64,000 nt of DNA from Dermacentor variabilis (lineage: Eukaryota > Arthropoda > Arachnida > Ixodida > Ixodidae), in assembly GCF_050947875.1 (NCBI RefSeq), contig NC_134570.1, positions 228,579,265 to 228,643,264 of the forward strand, written 5' to 3'. Each line of letters begins with the position of its first letter. Positions within the stretch are counted from its first letter, which is position 1. The notes under the pieces are model-generated. The model saw nothing but the letters and a program-made list of their open reading frames with translations. It was not told the origin of the DNA and searched no databases. Below, in pieces: positions 32,532 through 44,318 of the stretch. Position numbers and translations under genes: made by a program.

Positions 32532-33744
32532 CTAGTGAGGAAGCCGTGAGCTAGGCGAATGGCTAAGAGTGGATGGTGGTCGTGAAAAACGCACGCGTTG
32601 AGTAGGACTAGCCTGCTTGGGAGGGAATGTGACAGCAGAAGTGCGTGAAGTGCCAGAGACCAAGTAGGCAGGCTTCAGACGGCCGACCGAGACCGTGTCT
32701 TCCCATCTGTTGATGAGCAACAGAAAGTATTTAGGTTCACGTTGAGTACTCTGAATGGACTGTTATACGGGGGCCGTAAGGGAAGACACACAGCTTTGTG
32801 GCGCACAAGGAAGTGCATGTGGTTCTCAAGGCCAGGGTTGACGTATATATGGCAGAAAGAACGTCGTTGTTGGGGAGGAATGACAGTACGCATAGCGCTA
32901 CATACTGTAGCCATAGTCGGAAACGTCAGCAGGTACAGTGGGTGAGTCGTAAAAGAATTTGCCAGGGACTCGAACAGTGGTACCAAACGTAAGCTCAGCG
33001 GTGCTGGCGGAAGAGTCACTGCGAAGAACGGTGAGGACGCCAGGCATAACGAAAGGAAGGCAGAAAAGTCGAAGCTATGAGTGAAGCCTTCAGGTGGCAG
33101 TGAAAACTTTCAATGATCCTATTGGATATCGGGTGGTAAGGGGTAGCCTTGGTGTGATTGATGCAGAGGAGCCGAGACAGAGTGGCGAACAATGTTGAGT
33201 CAAACTGGCGGCCATGGTCAGTCGTAGTGACGGAAGAGACAGCATAGTGGCTAATCCATAGTGTGATGAGTGCTCGAGCTATCAATTCTGCTGTTATGTC
33301 CAGGAGGGGCATCGCTTCAGGCCATCTGGTGAATCTGTCAATACCGGTTAACAGGTAGAGGTAGTTCTTGCAGGGAGGAAGGGGGCCAGCAATCTTGACG
33401 TTCAGATGGCTGAAGCGGACGTCTGGGGACGGGAATGTGTCAAGAGGAGTTGCAGTGTGGCGATGCACTTAAGACCGTTGGCAGGTTAGGCAGGCGCGTG
33501 ACCAGTGGCGAATGTCTACGCTGACACTGGGACAAACATAATGAGAAGTGACAAGTCACTGTGTTGCGCGAATGCCAGGATGAGCCAAAATATGAAGAGC
33601 ATCAAAGATGGCCCGGCGATATGGGCAAGGAACGTTAGGATGAGGATGTCCGGTCGACGTATCACAAATGAGGGCCACGTCGCAGTGAGGAAGCAAGATA
33701 TCTTCAGAGAGGTACTACTCATGCAAAGCAGCTGGCAGTCATGA
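32532..33744 (-). pseudogene. Gypsy-2 integrase, broken
   Basis: Core: YLYLLTGIDRFTRWPEAMPL (about 33310-33370; first catalytic Asp in IDRF), TTDHGRQFDS (33195-33225; second Asp) and PYHPISNRIIESFHCHLK (33070-33125; catalytic Glu). The C-terminal part ends SVGRLKPAYLVSGTS (about 32640-32690), as in Gypsy integrases shortly before the LTR. There are frame changes near 33016 and 32700 and a stop near 33468. Integrase inserts the DNA copy into the host genome. Confidence 0.8.
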
Positions 33745-35132
33745 CCATGAAGTCGATGACCGGTCGGCCATGGTCCGTTGCATGGGTGGTGGAGTGAGAA
33801 ATTGTGCCGGCAATGGCATTGGATTTTCCACTGACGTGACGAATGTCTCTGGTGTATTCAGAAATATAGGCGAGCTGTTTGATTTCGCGGGGAGTGCAGG
33901 AGGTGCTGCTGGACACTAGGGTGGAAGTCAGTGGTTTATGGTTGGCAAGGATATGGAAGGAGCGTCCCTCGAGAAAATGTCGAAAGTGCTTCACAGCCAA
34001 ATAGATGCCGAGCAGCTCTCAGCTGAACGTGCTGTAGTGGCACTCAGGGTGGGCAAGCTTCTTAGAAAAGAAGGCGATGGGTTGCCAAGCACCAGAAACT
34101 AACTGCTGCAAGACTGTGCCAACAGTGGTGTTCGATGCGTCAACCATGAAGGATGTTGGGGGTGTCGCATTTGGGGGTGGACGAGGAGCTTTATGCAGGC
34201 AACAGCTTCTTTGATGCCTCTAAACATGTGGTCAGTGGTGTCGTTCCAGGCCACAGGAGTATTCAGTGTTTTGAGACCCAAGAGAATGTCATGGAGAGGC
34301 TGCAGTATATTGGCGCAGTAAGGAATAAAACAGCGGTATGTCATGGCAGAGAAATTCGTGCAATTGCCTGATGGTGGATTGCCGAGGAAACATGCAGAAG
34401 GCTGTGACGCAGGTTGGGAGTGGACGAATGCAATGTCCATCGAAGCGACAGCCGAGGAAATTCAAGTCCGTAATGCCGAACTTGCTCTTCGGACTGTTAA
34501 CAACAAGACTGAACTCGCTGAGTCTTGCGAGCACTTGACGTAGATGGAGCTTGTGACCTTCGGCAGTGGTGCTGCAGATGAGGATGTCATCAATACAGGC
34601 AACACAGCACGTCAAGCCACACAATACCTGGTCAACAAAACACTGAAAGGTCTGGGCCATGTTACGAAAACTGAAAGGCATTTGCAGATCTTCAAACAGG
34701 CCAAAGGGTGTTACAATGGTGGTCTAGGGAATATCTGAGAATTCTACAGGAACCTGGTGGTAGACTTTCACCAGGTTGACCTTGCTAAGAATGGTGCAGC
34801 TGTGCCGACGTAATACCTTGAATGTGGAGTATTGGGTATTGGTCCGGGACAGTGGCCTTGTTGAGAGCATGGTAATCTCTGCAGGGGCACCAGTCACCGG
34901 TCTTCTTGGGCACCATATGGAGTGGCGAGGCCCAAGGACTGGAGGAGGGACGAATGAAGCCAAGGTCAAGCATGTGTTCAAACTCCTCTTTAGTGGCAGC
35001 TAGACGATCCAGCACAAGGCAATGAGTCCGAGCAAACGCAGGAGGGCCAGTCTTGACAATATAATGTGTCATGCTGTGAGCGACCAAGGACTGAAAGGAG
35101 AGGGGTCGGAAAGACGTCCGGAAACTCAGCAA
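33719..35132 (-). pseudogene. Gypsy-2 reverse transcriptase and RNase H, broken
   Basis: Reverse transcriptase start: DLGFIRPSSSPWASPLHMVP (about 34915-34975) and HALNKATVPDQYPI (about 34840-34880). Then MPFSFRNMAQTFQ (34640-34681) and CIDDILICS (34570-34600), the catalytic DD, here CIDD rather than YIDD. RNase H/tether region: FRHFLEGRSFHILANHKPLT (33920-33985). At least three frameshifts occur, near 34290, 34440 and 34785. Confidence 0.8.
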
Positions 35133-35216
35133 GGACGGCTGATCAAGGGTTGAGAATGGCCATGTGCTCCTGGAGAAGCCGAAGCGGTGGAGCGCAACAG
35201 GAAACTCCTTGAGCAG

Positions 35217-35345
35217 TTAAGCTCGTTTCGGAGTCCAAGATGCGGCTGTGCTGCAAGTCAACGACAAGGTTGTAGTGCCAAAGGAAGTCCGCTCCAATGA
35301 TGGCCTGGCGCATGGCCGCGATGACAAATATCCAGCGAAAGGTAC
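35217..35345 (-). pseudogene. Gypsy-2 protease C-terminal part
   Basis: Minus frame reads FRWIFVIAAMRQAIIGADFL then WHYNLVVDL, the region after the aspartic protease active site (I-I-G-x-D-F-L is a conserved block). It is separated from the DTG active site (36558-36572) by the pogo-like insertion. Confidence 0.7.
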
Positions 35346-36426
35346 CATGTTTACTCGATTATAATGCGCTCTTGATTGTAACGTGCACCCGTTTTCCACA
35401 ACCAAAAAAGAAAGGGGAAAAAAATCTTGATTGAAACGCGCACCTGTTTGCCATGACCTAAAATAAGAAAAGTCCTTTGCAGTACCGCGCACCTCATTCT
35501 TTCATACAGAAATACAACTTTCTCTCATTTAGAAAAAAATCAAAGATTTGCTCCCAATGCCCTAAAGTTGCGATAAATAAAAAAGTCACAGTTTGAAAGG
35601 CGAAACATCGATTACGATAGCAAATTAGCGGACAGCTATACAAAAAGTAAGGATAGTAGTTTTATCATCCATATAAAGTTTTACACATTCGCTTATTAGC
35701 TCAATTAACAAGCATGGTGTCACGTGCACACGAGCAAACATGAACACGTCTCACTCAATGACCGCAGAAACTCTTTATCAAAACACTGGAGCGAGGAAGT
35801 GCGGCAGCAGGAGCAAGGGAATTGACCTTTGTGCACCCTCTCGCTTCGACGCAAACTAAGCAATGAGAAACACAGCTCGGTGCGCCTAGATGCGTAGACT
35901 CTTGTCTCTGTTGAAGATTGCTTTCAATATAAGGGCCACACAGCCACGCCATATGTAGGAGCCGCCGATGTAGAATGCCTCTCCTGTTCGCGCCAGTCCC
36001 GCATGCAAGTTTCTGGAACTCCGAACGCCCGTGATCGTGGCCCGATTTCCATCCGTCTTCGTGCACGTGATCGCTTCTTTTTTAAATTGCGGCATCGTGA
36101 TGAACTCCGCATGTCTTTGCAGCCGGCACTTCCATGCTGATAGAGCAAATGCAGGAAACAGGAAGATAGATGGTGCACTAGCGTAAGCCAAAGGAAGCAC
36201 TGCCTAAGCACACGTATTGCAGCACATGAAGGAAGCTATGGCAGCTAGGCTCAAAGCACGAGGTGGTCATTTTGAAATGCCGATGGCGATATGGTAATGC
36301 TGATTTAGGGTCATACTTGATTCTAATGAGCACACAATCTTTAGACCCGTTTTATGGAAAACAAAATGTGCGTTAGATTCGAGTAAATACGCACCGTATT
36401 TATTCGAATCTAATGCGCACTTTTTT
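35346..36426 (-). mobile_element. pogo-like DNA element inserted in the Gypsy-2 protease
   Basis: TGTTTACTCGATTATAATGC at 35349 and the reverse complement CGTATTTACTCGAATCTAAC at about 36390 form terminal repeats. A stub of a second copy of the same end (ACCGTATTTATTCGAATCTA, 36393-36412) follows immediately. Minus frames 35755-36200 encode FKKEAITCTKTDGNRAT and, shifted, AFGVPETCMRDWREQ, a psq/CENP-B-type HTH start. The catalytic core is absent. The gag-pol frame resumes on either side (VVGLR and GTFRWIF), which proves insertion. The target duplication is unclear. Confidence 0.65.
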
Positions 36427-36620
36427 TCGGAGGCCGACGACAAGAGTCACCAACTTTTGGCTCTAGGCCCGGATGGTCGATCCATTGACCGAGGTGAGAG
36501 GAGGCGAGTTGAGAAGATGGCAGCGCTCAGCCAATGTAGCAGGAAGGATGCAAATCTCGGCGCCAGTGTCGACGAGATAGCAGACTTTGGTGATGCGGTC
36601 AGTGACGTAGAAAATTCAAC
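36427..36620 (-). pseudogene. Gypsy-2 protease active-site part
   Basis: The minus strand reads KVCYLVDTGAEICILPATLA (about 36535-36590), with the DTG catalytic triad of retroviral-type aspartic proteases, then HLLN. Downstream the frame reaches VVGLR at about 36430, where the pogo-like element begins. Confidence 0.75.
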
Positions 36621-36847
36621 TGGACCTGGGGCCGGGAACAGCAGTCGCCGTCAGTGTTTGGCCCAACCATTTCCTCCATTCGAGCAGGGCTAGCAGCACT
36701 GGTTTGCGTGAGAGCCATAGCAATGGTGGTACCAGCAAAGAATATGGGAGGAGGAGAACGGCGTCCAGAGTGAACGGGGCTGGAGCGGAGAGGCCGCAAC
36801 AAAGAACACGGCCGGCATGTTGCGATGGCTGTGACCTCAGCTGTCAG

Positions 36848-37265
36848 TCAGCCTACTTGCCGTGTGAGCTCCTCGTTAGCTTTGAGGAGGTGTGTATAGC
36901 TGTCACAAGTGGTTTGCACTGCGGGACGGAGAGTCAGGAGGGCGATGCACTGTGGCCACGGAGGAAAAACTGACATCCATAATCTGGTTGGCCAACTGAG
37001 CCATGATTCTAATATCGAAGATGAAGACGCGGTCAGGATCATATGCAGCTGAGGTCGAAGGCGCTGCAGGAAAAGGTCCCAAAGTGTGCTGTCAGTTGAA
37101 GGGAGCCATGTTTCCAGCCAAGGCTTGCATGTGATGCAATAAGTCGGTAGGTTTGCGGTCGCCAAGCTCCTCCCAATGTAAGAAGTTGCTGTAATCGATG
37201 CTGCTCCGTTTCTGCGGCGCACTAGGTGAGCATTGCCTTAAGGTGGTCAGTGTTGCCTTAAGCTG
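36848..37265 (-). pseudogene. Gypsy-2 gag, C-terminal part
   Basis: Minus strand reads LKATLTTLRQ (about 37222-37255), then EELGDRKPTDLLHHMQALAG (37110-37170). A frameshift then leads to LRPQLHMILTASSSS and PTRLWMSVFPPWPQC. The EELGDRKPT block is typical of tick CsRn1-like gag as I recall it. The N-terminal part lies 7.3 kb away at 44577-44840 because the CR1-like element is inserted between. Confidence 0.7.
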
Positions 37266-37595
37266 CTGAACCTGATGGGATCTTGTGCCATGAGCTTCGT
37301 ACTGCAGCTGTGATCAGTGCATCGTAAACCACGGTGCATCGACGCAGCTGTTTACGGTGATCGCTACGGATGGCGCTTGCATCGACTTCTGGCTCATGTG
37401 ATACCTGATTTGGTACCCGCTGGCGGCGATCAGTTACAAAGGGCCCTGTGGATTGTGCATTGTTGGGATTTGCGGCGTTTGTGAAAAGCGCTAAACATCG
37501 TTCTTCTGCCTTTTATAGGTGAGTGCAGGTTCATAGTGTTGTAAACTGTATCTCAGTGCACGTCCAAATCCCAAACCCAGTGCCTATGATTATAT

Positions 37596-38548
37596 GTGTA
37601 CAGTATGGGTGTCGACATTGTCACATATCGAGTGCGCATAGGTAGCCACAGCCAACGACTACAGTGTAGCAGTCGTGAAAGGCTTCGTTTTCATGCAGCT
37701 GCTGGTTTCTTTGCTACATGGTGCCCAAGAGGGAGACTGATTGTTCTTATGTTTTCTGCGGCTCATCTCCTAATCTGCTCCTGTGACATTGAAGTGTATC
37801 CCGGCCCTGACAAGATAGGCAAGGTTCTTGATACCCTAAAGGATGCCGAATCTGCACGTCAAAAATTTCAAAAAAGAAATCAGCAGTAAGATGAAGGGCA
37901 TTTTATTAGGTATAACTGACCTTAAGAAACCCCTTTCAAAAGTGGAAGCTTTGCTAGACGATTCTTTGGATAATGCCACATCGTTATCCGAAGTAAAGAA
38001 AAGGTGTAGATGATATCAAAAGCGATCTTTCATCCTTTTCTGATAGGCGGGAATCTGAATCAAACATAGTTGAACTCATTGATAACATCAACAATCGCAT
38101 GCGCAGAAAAAATTTGATATTCAAAGGCTTGCCCGAGGCAGAGAAGGAGGACTACGGGGCTTCTCAAGTTGTCATTGAAAGCTTCTGCAGAGATCACCTT
38201 GGCCTCGAGGTAACGGATATTGAATGTGCACATTGCACTGGGTTTCGCAGGGAAGGGCAGCACTGGTCATTAATAGTGAAGTTTCTAAATTACAAGACAA
38301 AATGCAGTATTCTGGCTAATTCCTACAAGCTAAAAAATTTGAAATTAAAGGTTTGGAAAGATGAGGACTTTTCAGCTCGAATACAATTCGTGTGCAAACA
38401 GCTTCGCAACTTTCCTAGAGCAAATTGTCAACCCGATGAAAGGTTTAAGCTATCTTTCGATAAGCTAAAAATAGGCAAGAAACTATATCGGTACCAGCAT
38501 TCCGAGGGCAGGGTCATGGAATGGGTCCAGCGAAATGCAAACACATGA
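37596..38548 (+). pseudogene. CR1-like ORF1: 2A-like motif, coil, RRM-type domain, C-terminal domain
   Basis: N-part (37596-37889): a hydrophobic run (LIVLMFSAAHLLICSC, residues about 48-63) is followed directly by DIEVYPGP (37785-37808), which fits the 2A consensus DxExNPGP except that Tyr replaces Asn. Then comes a helical part (KVLDTLKDAESARQKFQKR) and a frame break near 37889. C-part (38099-38548): RRKNLIFKGLPEAEKEDYGA looks like an RRM-type ORF1 domain, and ERFKLSFDKLKIGKKLYRYQ like the C-terminal domain. ORF1 proteins coat the RNA in the ribonucleoprotein. Confidence 0.65.
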
Positions 38549-38659
38549 CGCAGTTGCCACCATTAGATATGGGACCTTTTCCTGAGCATCTTTTGAGTTC
38601 ACCAGACCAAATCAAATCGCGCCACAGCTAATTAAGAAGCGCAGAAGCACGGATACCAC

Positions 38660-39286
38660 ATTCCCGAGGCGCGGCACGTGCAAACAAGTTGGTGGCCCCC
38701 ACCTCGTGTGCCGCAGGTGGAGCTATTCACTGCTTGACTATTCCCGAAAGTGAAGCGAGAGCCTGGCACTGTTCCAGGTAACTTGGGTCCAAGAGGCAAG
38801 ATGGGTGTAATGCACCGTGAAACCCTGGCAGCGTCGCCTCCATCCGCCTATTGTGACGGCGCATTGCAAGTCAGCAAGGCAAGACCGCAGGGAGAAGTAA
38901 GCCCTCGGACAAAGGGGGACCAAGCAGCGACTCTCTTCGCCGGGTGTGACACAATCGCACGGGCGCCTACCATTGGCCGAAAATTACGACACCTAAGCGG
39001 GCTCGTCGATTGGCCGAAAATGGCGGCACCTGAGTGGGCTCGCCCACTGGTCGAATGTGACGTGTCTTTGAGACACCGAAGGGCTTAAAAGACACAGACC
39101 GGGAGCAGCAAGAGAGTATTCCTAGAGCATTCCTTGATTGATCTCTTTCGAGCTTCTTGCCACGGGCTGCAGCGTCCTAGTTGCTGCCGGCCCGTAATGA
39201 CTTTAAGACTGTTAATTGACTCTCACTGTAAATAATGTGAATAAACCCCCCAAGTGTTTCATCTCAAAGTCCTCCTCAACTCTTAC
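38660..39286 (+). repeat. 5' LTR of the non-autonomous element
   Basis: Contains GCTTAAAAGACACAGACCGG (possible TATA-like start, about 39084) and GTGAATAAACCCCC (AATAAA polyadenylation signal, about 39240). It ends CTCAACTCTTACA. It differs from the 3' LTR at a few percent of positions by eye, including a short indel near 39115. Confidence 0.8.
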
Positions 39287-39729
39287 AACTGGTTGCCAGC
39301 GGTGGGATCGCCTCCAAATGCAACAACTGGTGGCAGCGCTACGGATCAAGCTTCGTCGAGAGAAATCCTGAGGAACCCGGAACAGCGAAAAAGAGCCTTC
39401 GTCCAAAAAGGAGTCCCGAGGAATTTGGAACAGTGAAGAAGAGAGAGCCTTTGTCCAAGTAGTCCTGAGGAACTGGGAGTAGCGAAGAAGAGCGAGCCTT
39501 CGACCCAGGGAGTCCTGACGAACTGGTAACAGCGGACCAATGAACCGGATAGCAGGGTGCTGCAACTGTAAGTGAGCGCGTGGTTTTTTTCCTTTTTGAT
39601 TCGCCAGACTTCAAATGTTGTGTGTTCATTTTGATAGTTCTGGGAATAGGGAATTTGTTGCATTGTGTGTTTGCACAAATTAGTTAAGGAAAACAGTTCT
39701 AACCACCAGTCGAGGCAGCTGCCATGGAT

Positions 39730-40662
39730 CTTAGAAGGTTGATGAGGTTAGACTTGTAATTGGTGTGCGACGATTTGGGAGTTGAGGCGGACGAACAGAT
39801 GAAAAAGCCAGCTATCATAAAGGCAATTCAAGATAGTGGAAATGATGATAAAAGCATTGAGATTACTTGGGAGGTGATACAAGAACTACGGGAGCGTGAG
39901 TGTCGTGAACGTAAGAGTGAGCGTAAGCGTCAAGAACGCGAGAATGAATGTGAACGTGAGTATCAAGAACGTGAGCGTGAGCAAAAGCACGGGAAAGAGA
40001 TAGCAGCATTGGAAAAACAGATACAATATTTTCAACAGTTAAAGGAACAAAGACAACGCCTGTCTGAAAATTCTTTAGGCAGTACAGAGCAAAAGAATGA
40101 GGAAGTATCTGGTGGATTTTCACAAAAAGCCGACGAGAAAAGTAGTGTCTGTGAGATTAGCGGCCCATTCATACGCGAACGGAAAGGGCTAGCTGATAAC
40201 GATGCCTTAGTGGCTACAGAGGCCGTTAAATGCCAGAGTGAGAGCGATGAGGTGCTGTGCCAACAGAGGACTGTAGAGACAGCTAGGCCAACTGCGAACA
40301 AATAGGCACAGTTACCGCGCGTGTGTGTCGCATCTCATGATATCGAGGTCGTTACCGAGGGACAGGGTACTGTTGACCCGACGGGCACAAGCACCCATGT
40401 AGAGTCGGATCTGCGTGCCGAAGTGAAGTGCCAGCTGGATGATGCAGTTGAGGGCAGCTCTCAGGATTGCGAGCTGCGTAGCTCGAGAGAAGACAACTGC
40501 ATTGTTCAGGGATCGGTGCGGCTCTCCGCCAGTCTAGTTAGCCAAGAGAGGGGTGATTTAGTTATTAATCACTCAGACTGTGCGGGTAAGAGACCGATCC
40601 GGGCCGATGAGATGTGTAACAGCCAGCACGAGACGCGAGACAGGCGCGAGACGGCGACATGA
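39730..40662 (+). pseudogene. Gag-like coiled-coil ORF of the LTR element, one stop
   Basis: The frame starting at or before 39760 reads LGVEADEQMKKPAIIKAIQD, as in the N-terminal SAP-like region of some tick Gypsy gag proteins. It is followed by a very long charged helix rich in Arg and Glu (REREC, RKRQERENECERE), roughly residues 48-100. A TAG at 40303-40305 is the only interruption; the same frame continues to 40662. A basic stretch (KRKRRRKKRRKDRN) follows in another frame at 40659-40720. No zinc knuckle was seen. Confidence 0.6.
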
Positions 40663-40907
40663 AAGAGAATTCAAAGAGAAAGCGCCGCAGAAAGAAGCGC
40701 CGTAAAGATCGGAATGCGGTGGCTAATGTAGTGAAGCCAAAGACGGCGACAGGCGTGGAAAGACAGGGCGCGGAGAAAAGAAAGGTGCGGTCGTCGTTGA
40801 CGATGTTGACGCATCCAACACGTTCGAGCCACAGGTCAAAAAGAGACCGCGAAGCATGTTCTGCACGGACGCGGACAAAGGGCACGGGGCAGTTAAATTC
40901 CTCGTTG

Positions 40908-41521
40908 TTTCCGAGGCGTGGCACGTGCAAACAAGTTGGCGGCCCCCACCTCGTGTGCCGCAGGTGGAGCTATTCACTGCTTGACTATTCCCGAAAGTGA
41001 AGCGAGAGCCTGGCACTGTTCCAGGTAACTTGGGTCCAAGAGGCAAGATGGGTGTAATGCACCGTGAAACCCTGGCAGCGTCGCCTCCATCCGCCTATTG
41101 TGACGGCGCATTGCAAGTCAGCAAGGCAAGACCGCAGGGAGAAGTAAGCACTCGGACAATGGGGGACCAAGCAGTGACTCTCTTCGCTGGGTGTGACACA
41201 ATCGCACGGGCGCCTACCATTGGCCGAAAATGACGACACCTGAGCGGGCTCGCCGATTGGCCGAAAATGGCAGCACCTGAGTGGGCTCGCCCATTGGTCG
41301 AACATGATGTGTCTTTGAGACACCGAAGGGCTTAAAAGACACAGACCGGGAGCAGCAAGAGAGCATACCTTGACTGATCTCTTTCGAGCTTTTTGCCACG
41401 GGCCGCAGCGTCCGAGTTGCTGCCGGCCCGTAATGACTTTAAGACTGTTAATTGACTCTCACTGTAAATAATGTAAATAAACCTCCCAAGTTTTCGTCCC
41501 GACATCCTCCTCAACTCCTAC
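40908..41521 (+). repeat. 3' LTR of the non-autonomous element
   Basis: Starts near TTTCCGAGGCGTGGCACGTG and ends CTCAACTCCTAC, followed by the ACCAC duplication. It is nearly identical to the 5' LTR through its whole length. Confidence 0.8.
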
Positions 41522-41529
41522 ACCACGCG

Positions 41530-42302
41530 CAGAAAGACAGTGGGACACCTACATTTTCTATAATTTCCACTAACTTTCGTGGCATCCTTAACAAACAAGA
41601 TCAGCTTACTTCCCTCATTCACACTTGTAGTGCAGATGTTATAATCGGAACAGAAACATGGTTAACTGCTGAAGTTAACAATTCTGAGTTACAAATTTCA
41701 AATTTATTCACTGTTTTTCGTAAAGACCGTATGGACAGAAAAGGAGACGGTGTCGTAATAGCCGTAAGAAAGAATATAAAGGTCAAACCCATTCATACTG
41801 AAAGCATTTTGAAACTATTTGGGTTGCATGCTATTTGCCAGCTGTAACTTTGATTATTGGAGCATGCTATAGGCCACCTGACCTTTTACAAGATTTTTCT
41901 AAGGAACTACTCTCTATATTAGGCTCCGTGCAATCTGAATATAATAACTCTCCCATAAGTTTGGCCGGCAATTTTAACTTTCCAGGTATAGAGTGGTCTC
42001 CATTAAAATCCCCTGGCACGCGCCAGACCCGCGATTGTGCAGAATTTGTTGACCTTTTAGATTATTTTCAGCTGTCTCAACTTATCGAAACCCTTACACG
42101 GCACAATGCTATTCTTGATCTGCTTCTAAGAACGTACACCGAACATGCTACCATGGATGTACTAGAGTATATCAGTGACCATCTTGTCATACATTCTACC
42201 TCTAAAATGCAAACCGTCAAGAAACTGCGGCAAAAAAAGATGATTTATGGCTATTCTAAAGCGGATCCCGAAGGCTTCAACTCCGAGCTTTTTGAATTTT
42301 AG
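41530..42302 (+). pseudogene. CR1-like ORF2 endonuclease, one frameshift
   Basis: Motifs: ISTNFRGILNKQDQL, DVIIGTETWL (catalytic Glu), LIIGACYRPPD, AGNFNFPGIEW (GDFN with Asp changed to Asn at AGNFN) and ISDHLVIHS (catalytic DH). A shift near 41835 separates the first and second half. The altered GNFN and the shift make this endonuclease unlikely to be active. Confidence 0.75.
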
Positions 42303-42654
42303 CTGTCATGCATGCAAGCACATGAAAACTGTTCATTGCAAGATAACTGGTTTCGTTTTCGTGAAGAGTTGTTAACACTGCGGGAAAGATACATTAAAGA
42401 AAATGGATCTATGAAACAGCACACAAGTCATGGCTTACCCGAGAGATTGAGCGATATTTGAATAAAAAGAAACTTTCAACAGATTTCGTGCTTGTTGCTT
42501 TTTGAAACAGTCAGAATATTTACAGTTTTCTAAAGAATGTACCTTACATATTGGGCTGCTAAATATAGGTTTTTCAACCAGGATATTTCGCAACTTCTAA
42601 AAACAGATCAAAAAAAAATTTTGGAAGGTCATTTCTCCTGCACCTATAAAAGAG

Positions 42655-44318
42655 TTGCCTGTTTTTGACACTGAGTCTGGTGCTGCTATTGATGTCGTGG
42701 ATGTTGCTGATCGGTTTAATTTATTCTTATGTAGTGTATTTAATGACGAAAAGCTCCTGGATATGCAAACACAGTTTTCTGATAGTTCTCCATTTATGGA
42801 ATGTATTGCTGTGACAAGTAACAGTATTGTGAAAGCTATTGAGCGTTTGCCATCGTTTTCTGGTCCTGGTCCTGACGGTATTTGTGCTAAGCTACTAAAA
42901 GTGACAAAGCACAATTCTGCTCTTATACTTACACTATTGTTTCAACAGTCCCTCCGCACTGCCGAAATTCCAGATGACTGGAAATTGGCACATGTGATAC
43001 CAATATATAAAATCGGCGACAAAAACAAGCTAATAAACTATAGGCCTATATCCCTTACGTCTGTTGTATGCAAACTACTTGAACACGTCTTATCTTCACA
43101 AATCATGCAGTACATGGCTAGCAACCACATTCTATTTGCAAACAAGCATGGTTTTCAGCGAGGCCAGTCATGTGAATTCCAGGTTCTTGAACTAACTACA
43201 GACAATCAACTCAAACTTCACGAACTTACACAAACTGACGCCATATTTATAGATGTTGCTAAAGCCTATGACCATGTGGCTCATAACTGCCTGATATATA
43301 AAATGAAGCTGATTAAAACTGACGAAAAAGTAAAAAGCTGGGTTAAAGAATATTTAAGTAACAGACGACAAGCCGTCATAATTAATAATGTCTGTTCGTC
43401 ATTTCAACCTGTTCAGTCCGGTGTGCCTCAGGGTTCCGTTTTGGGACCTACTCTATTTTTAATTTATATAAATGATATTCATCACGGTATAGACTTGGAA
43501 ATCCAGTTATATGCCGATGACTGCGTTTCGTATCGGCCATTAAAATTTAAGGCTGACTGTGTTAAATTACAAAACGACTTGAACAGGATTGAAAAATGGT
43601 GCTCGGACTGGCAAATGAGCGTAAATGCCTCAAAAGCTAAACTTATGAAATTTACTGCTTCCAGTGAAATTACGATTCACACATACTCCCTTAATGGTGA
43701 AGCTCTAGAAACTGCAGAATCATTTAAATATCTAGGTGTTCATCTTTCTCCGACTTTGTCTTGGCATAATCATGTGGGTTGTATTGTTTCCGCTGCATGT
43801 AAACCTCTTGGCCTCATTCGTCGTATGCTTCGTCAGGCTAATAGTGACACCAAGCTTTTGCATATACCACCGTACTTCGTTCAAAGCTTGAGTATGCCTC
43901 ATTTATATGGAAACTGCACCACACACATCTTATTATCAAAGAAGAATCTTTTCAGAACAAGGCAGCACGATTTATTACAGGTAACTATTCACAACATTCA
44001 AGCACCACAAAAATAAAACATGACTTAAAACTCATCACATTGCAGACTAGAAGAATGATATTTCGGTTAATTTTCTTCCATCAGCTTTTGCATCACCCAA
44101 ATATCTTCTGTCAGGTACACATCTTACCAGCCAAAAGGAAATTCCCACAAATTGATCATGAATTTAAGGTCGAACAACCATTTGCACGTACTAAACTATT
44201 GCAGTTTTCATGTCTGCACTTAGCCATTTCAGAATGGAATCGTCTCGCAAGTAACATAGCCGAAATAACTGACCATGTTATATTCAAACAAACACTTCAT
44301 GAAACATTTGGAAATTAA
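42655..44318 (+). CDS. CR1-like ORF2 reverse transcriptase, 453-codon open frame
   Basis: The open stretch 42655-44016 includes GPGPDGICAKLLKV, VIPIYKIGDKNKLINYRPIS, TDAIFIDVAKAYDHVAHN (first catalytic Asp), SGVPQGSVLGPTLFLIYIND and LYADDCVSYR (catalytic DD). The C-terminal thumb follows. After a break near 44016 the last part (44040-44318) has FSCLHLAISEWNRLASNIAE, the usual CR1 end. The Met at 42655 is probably internal. Upstream, 42303-42654 is the damaged link to the endonuclease. Confidence 0.8.

Larger units (their letters stand above)
38660..41521 (+). mobile_element. Non-autonomous LTR retrotransposon (2.86 kb) with gag-like coil ORF
   Basis: LTRs 38660-about 39286 and about 40908-41521 are highly similar over about 600 bp. 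ACCAC occurs at 38655-38659 and 41522-41526, a 5 bp target duplication. The interior is only 1.6 kb, with one coiled-coil ORF on + and no protease, reverse transcriptase or integrase. ACTGGTTGCCAGCGGTGGG directly after the 5' LTR is the likely primer-binding region. Mobilisation would need proteins of another element. Confidence 0.85.
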
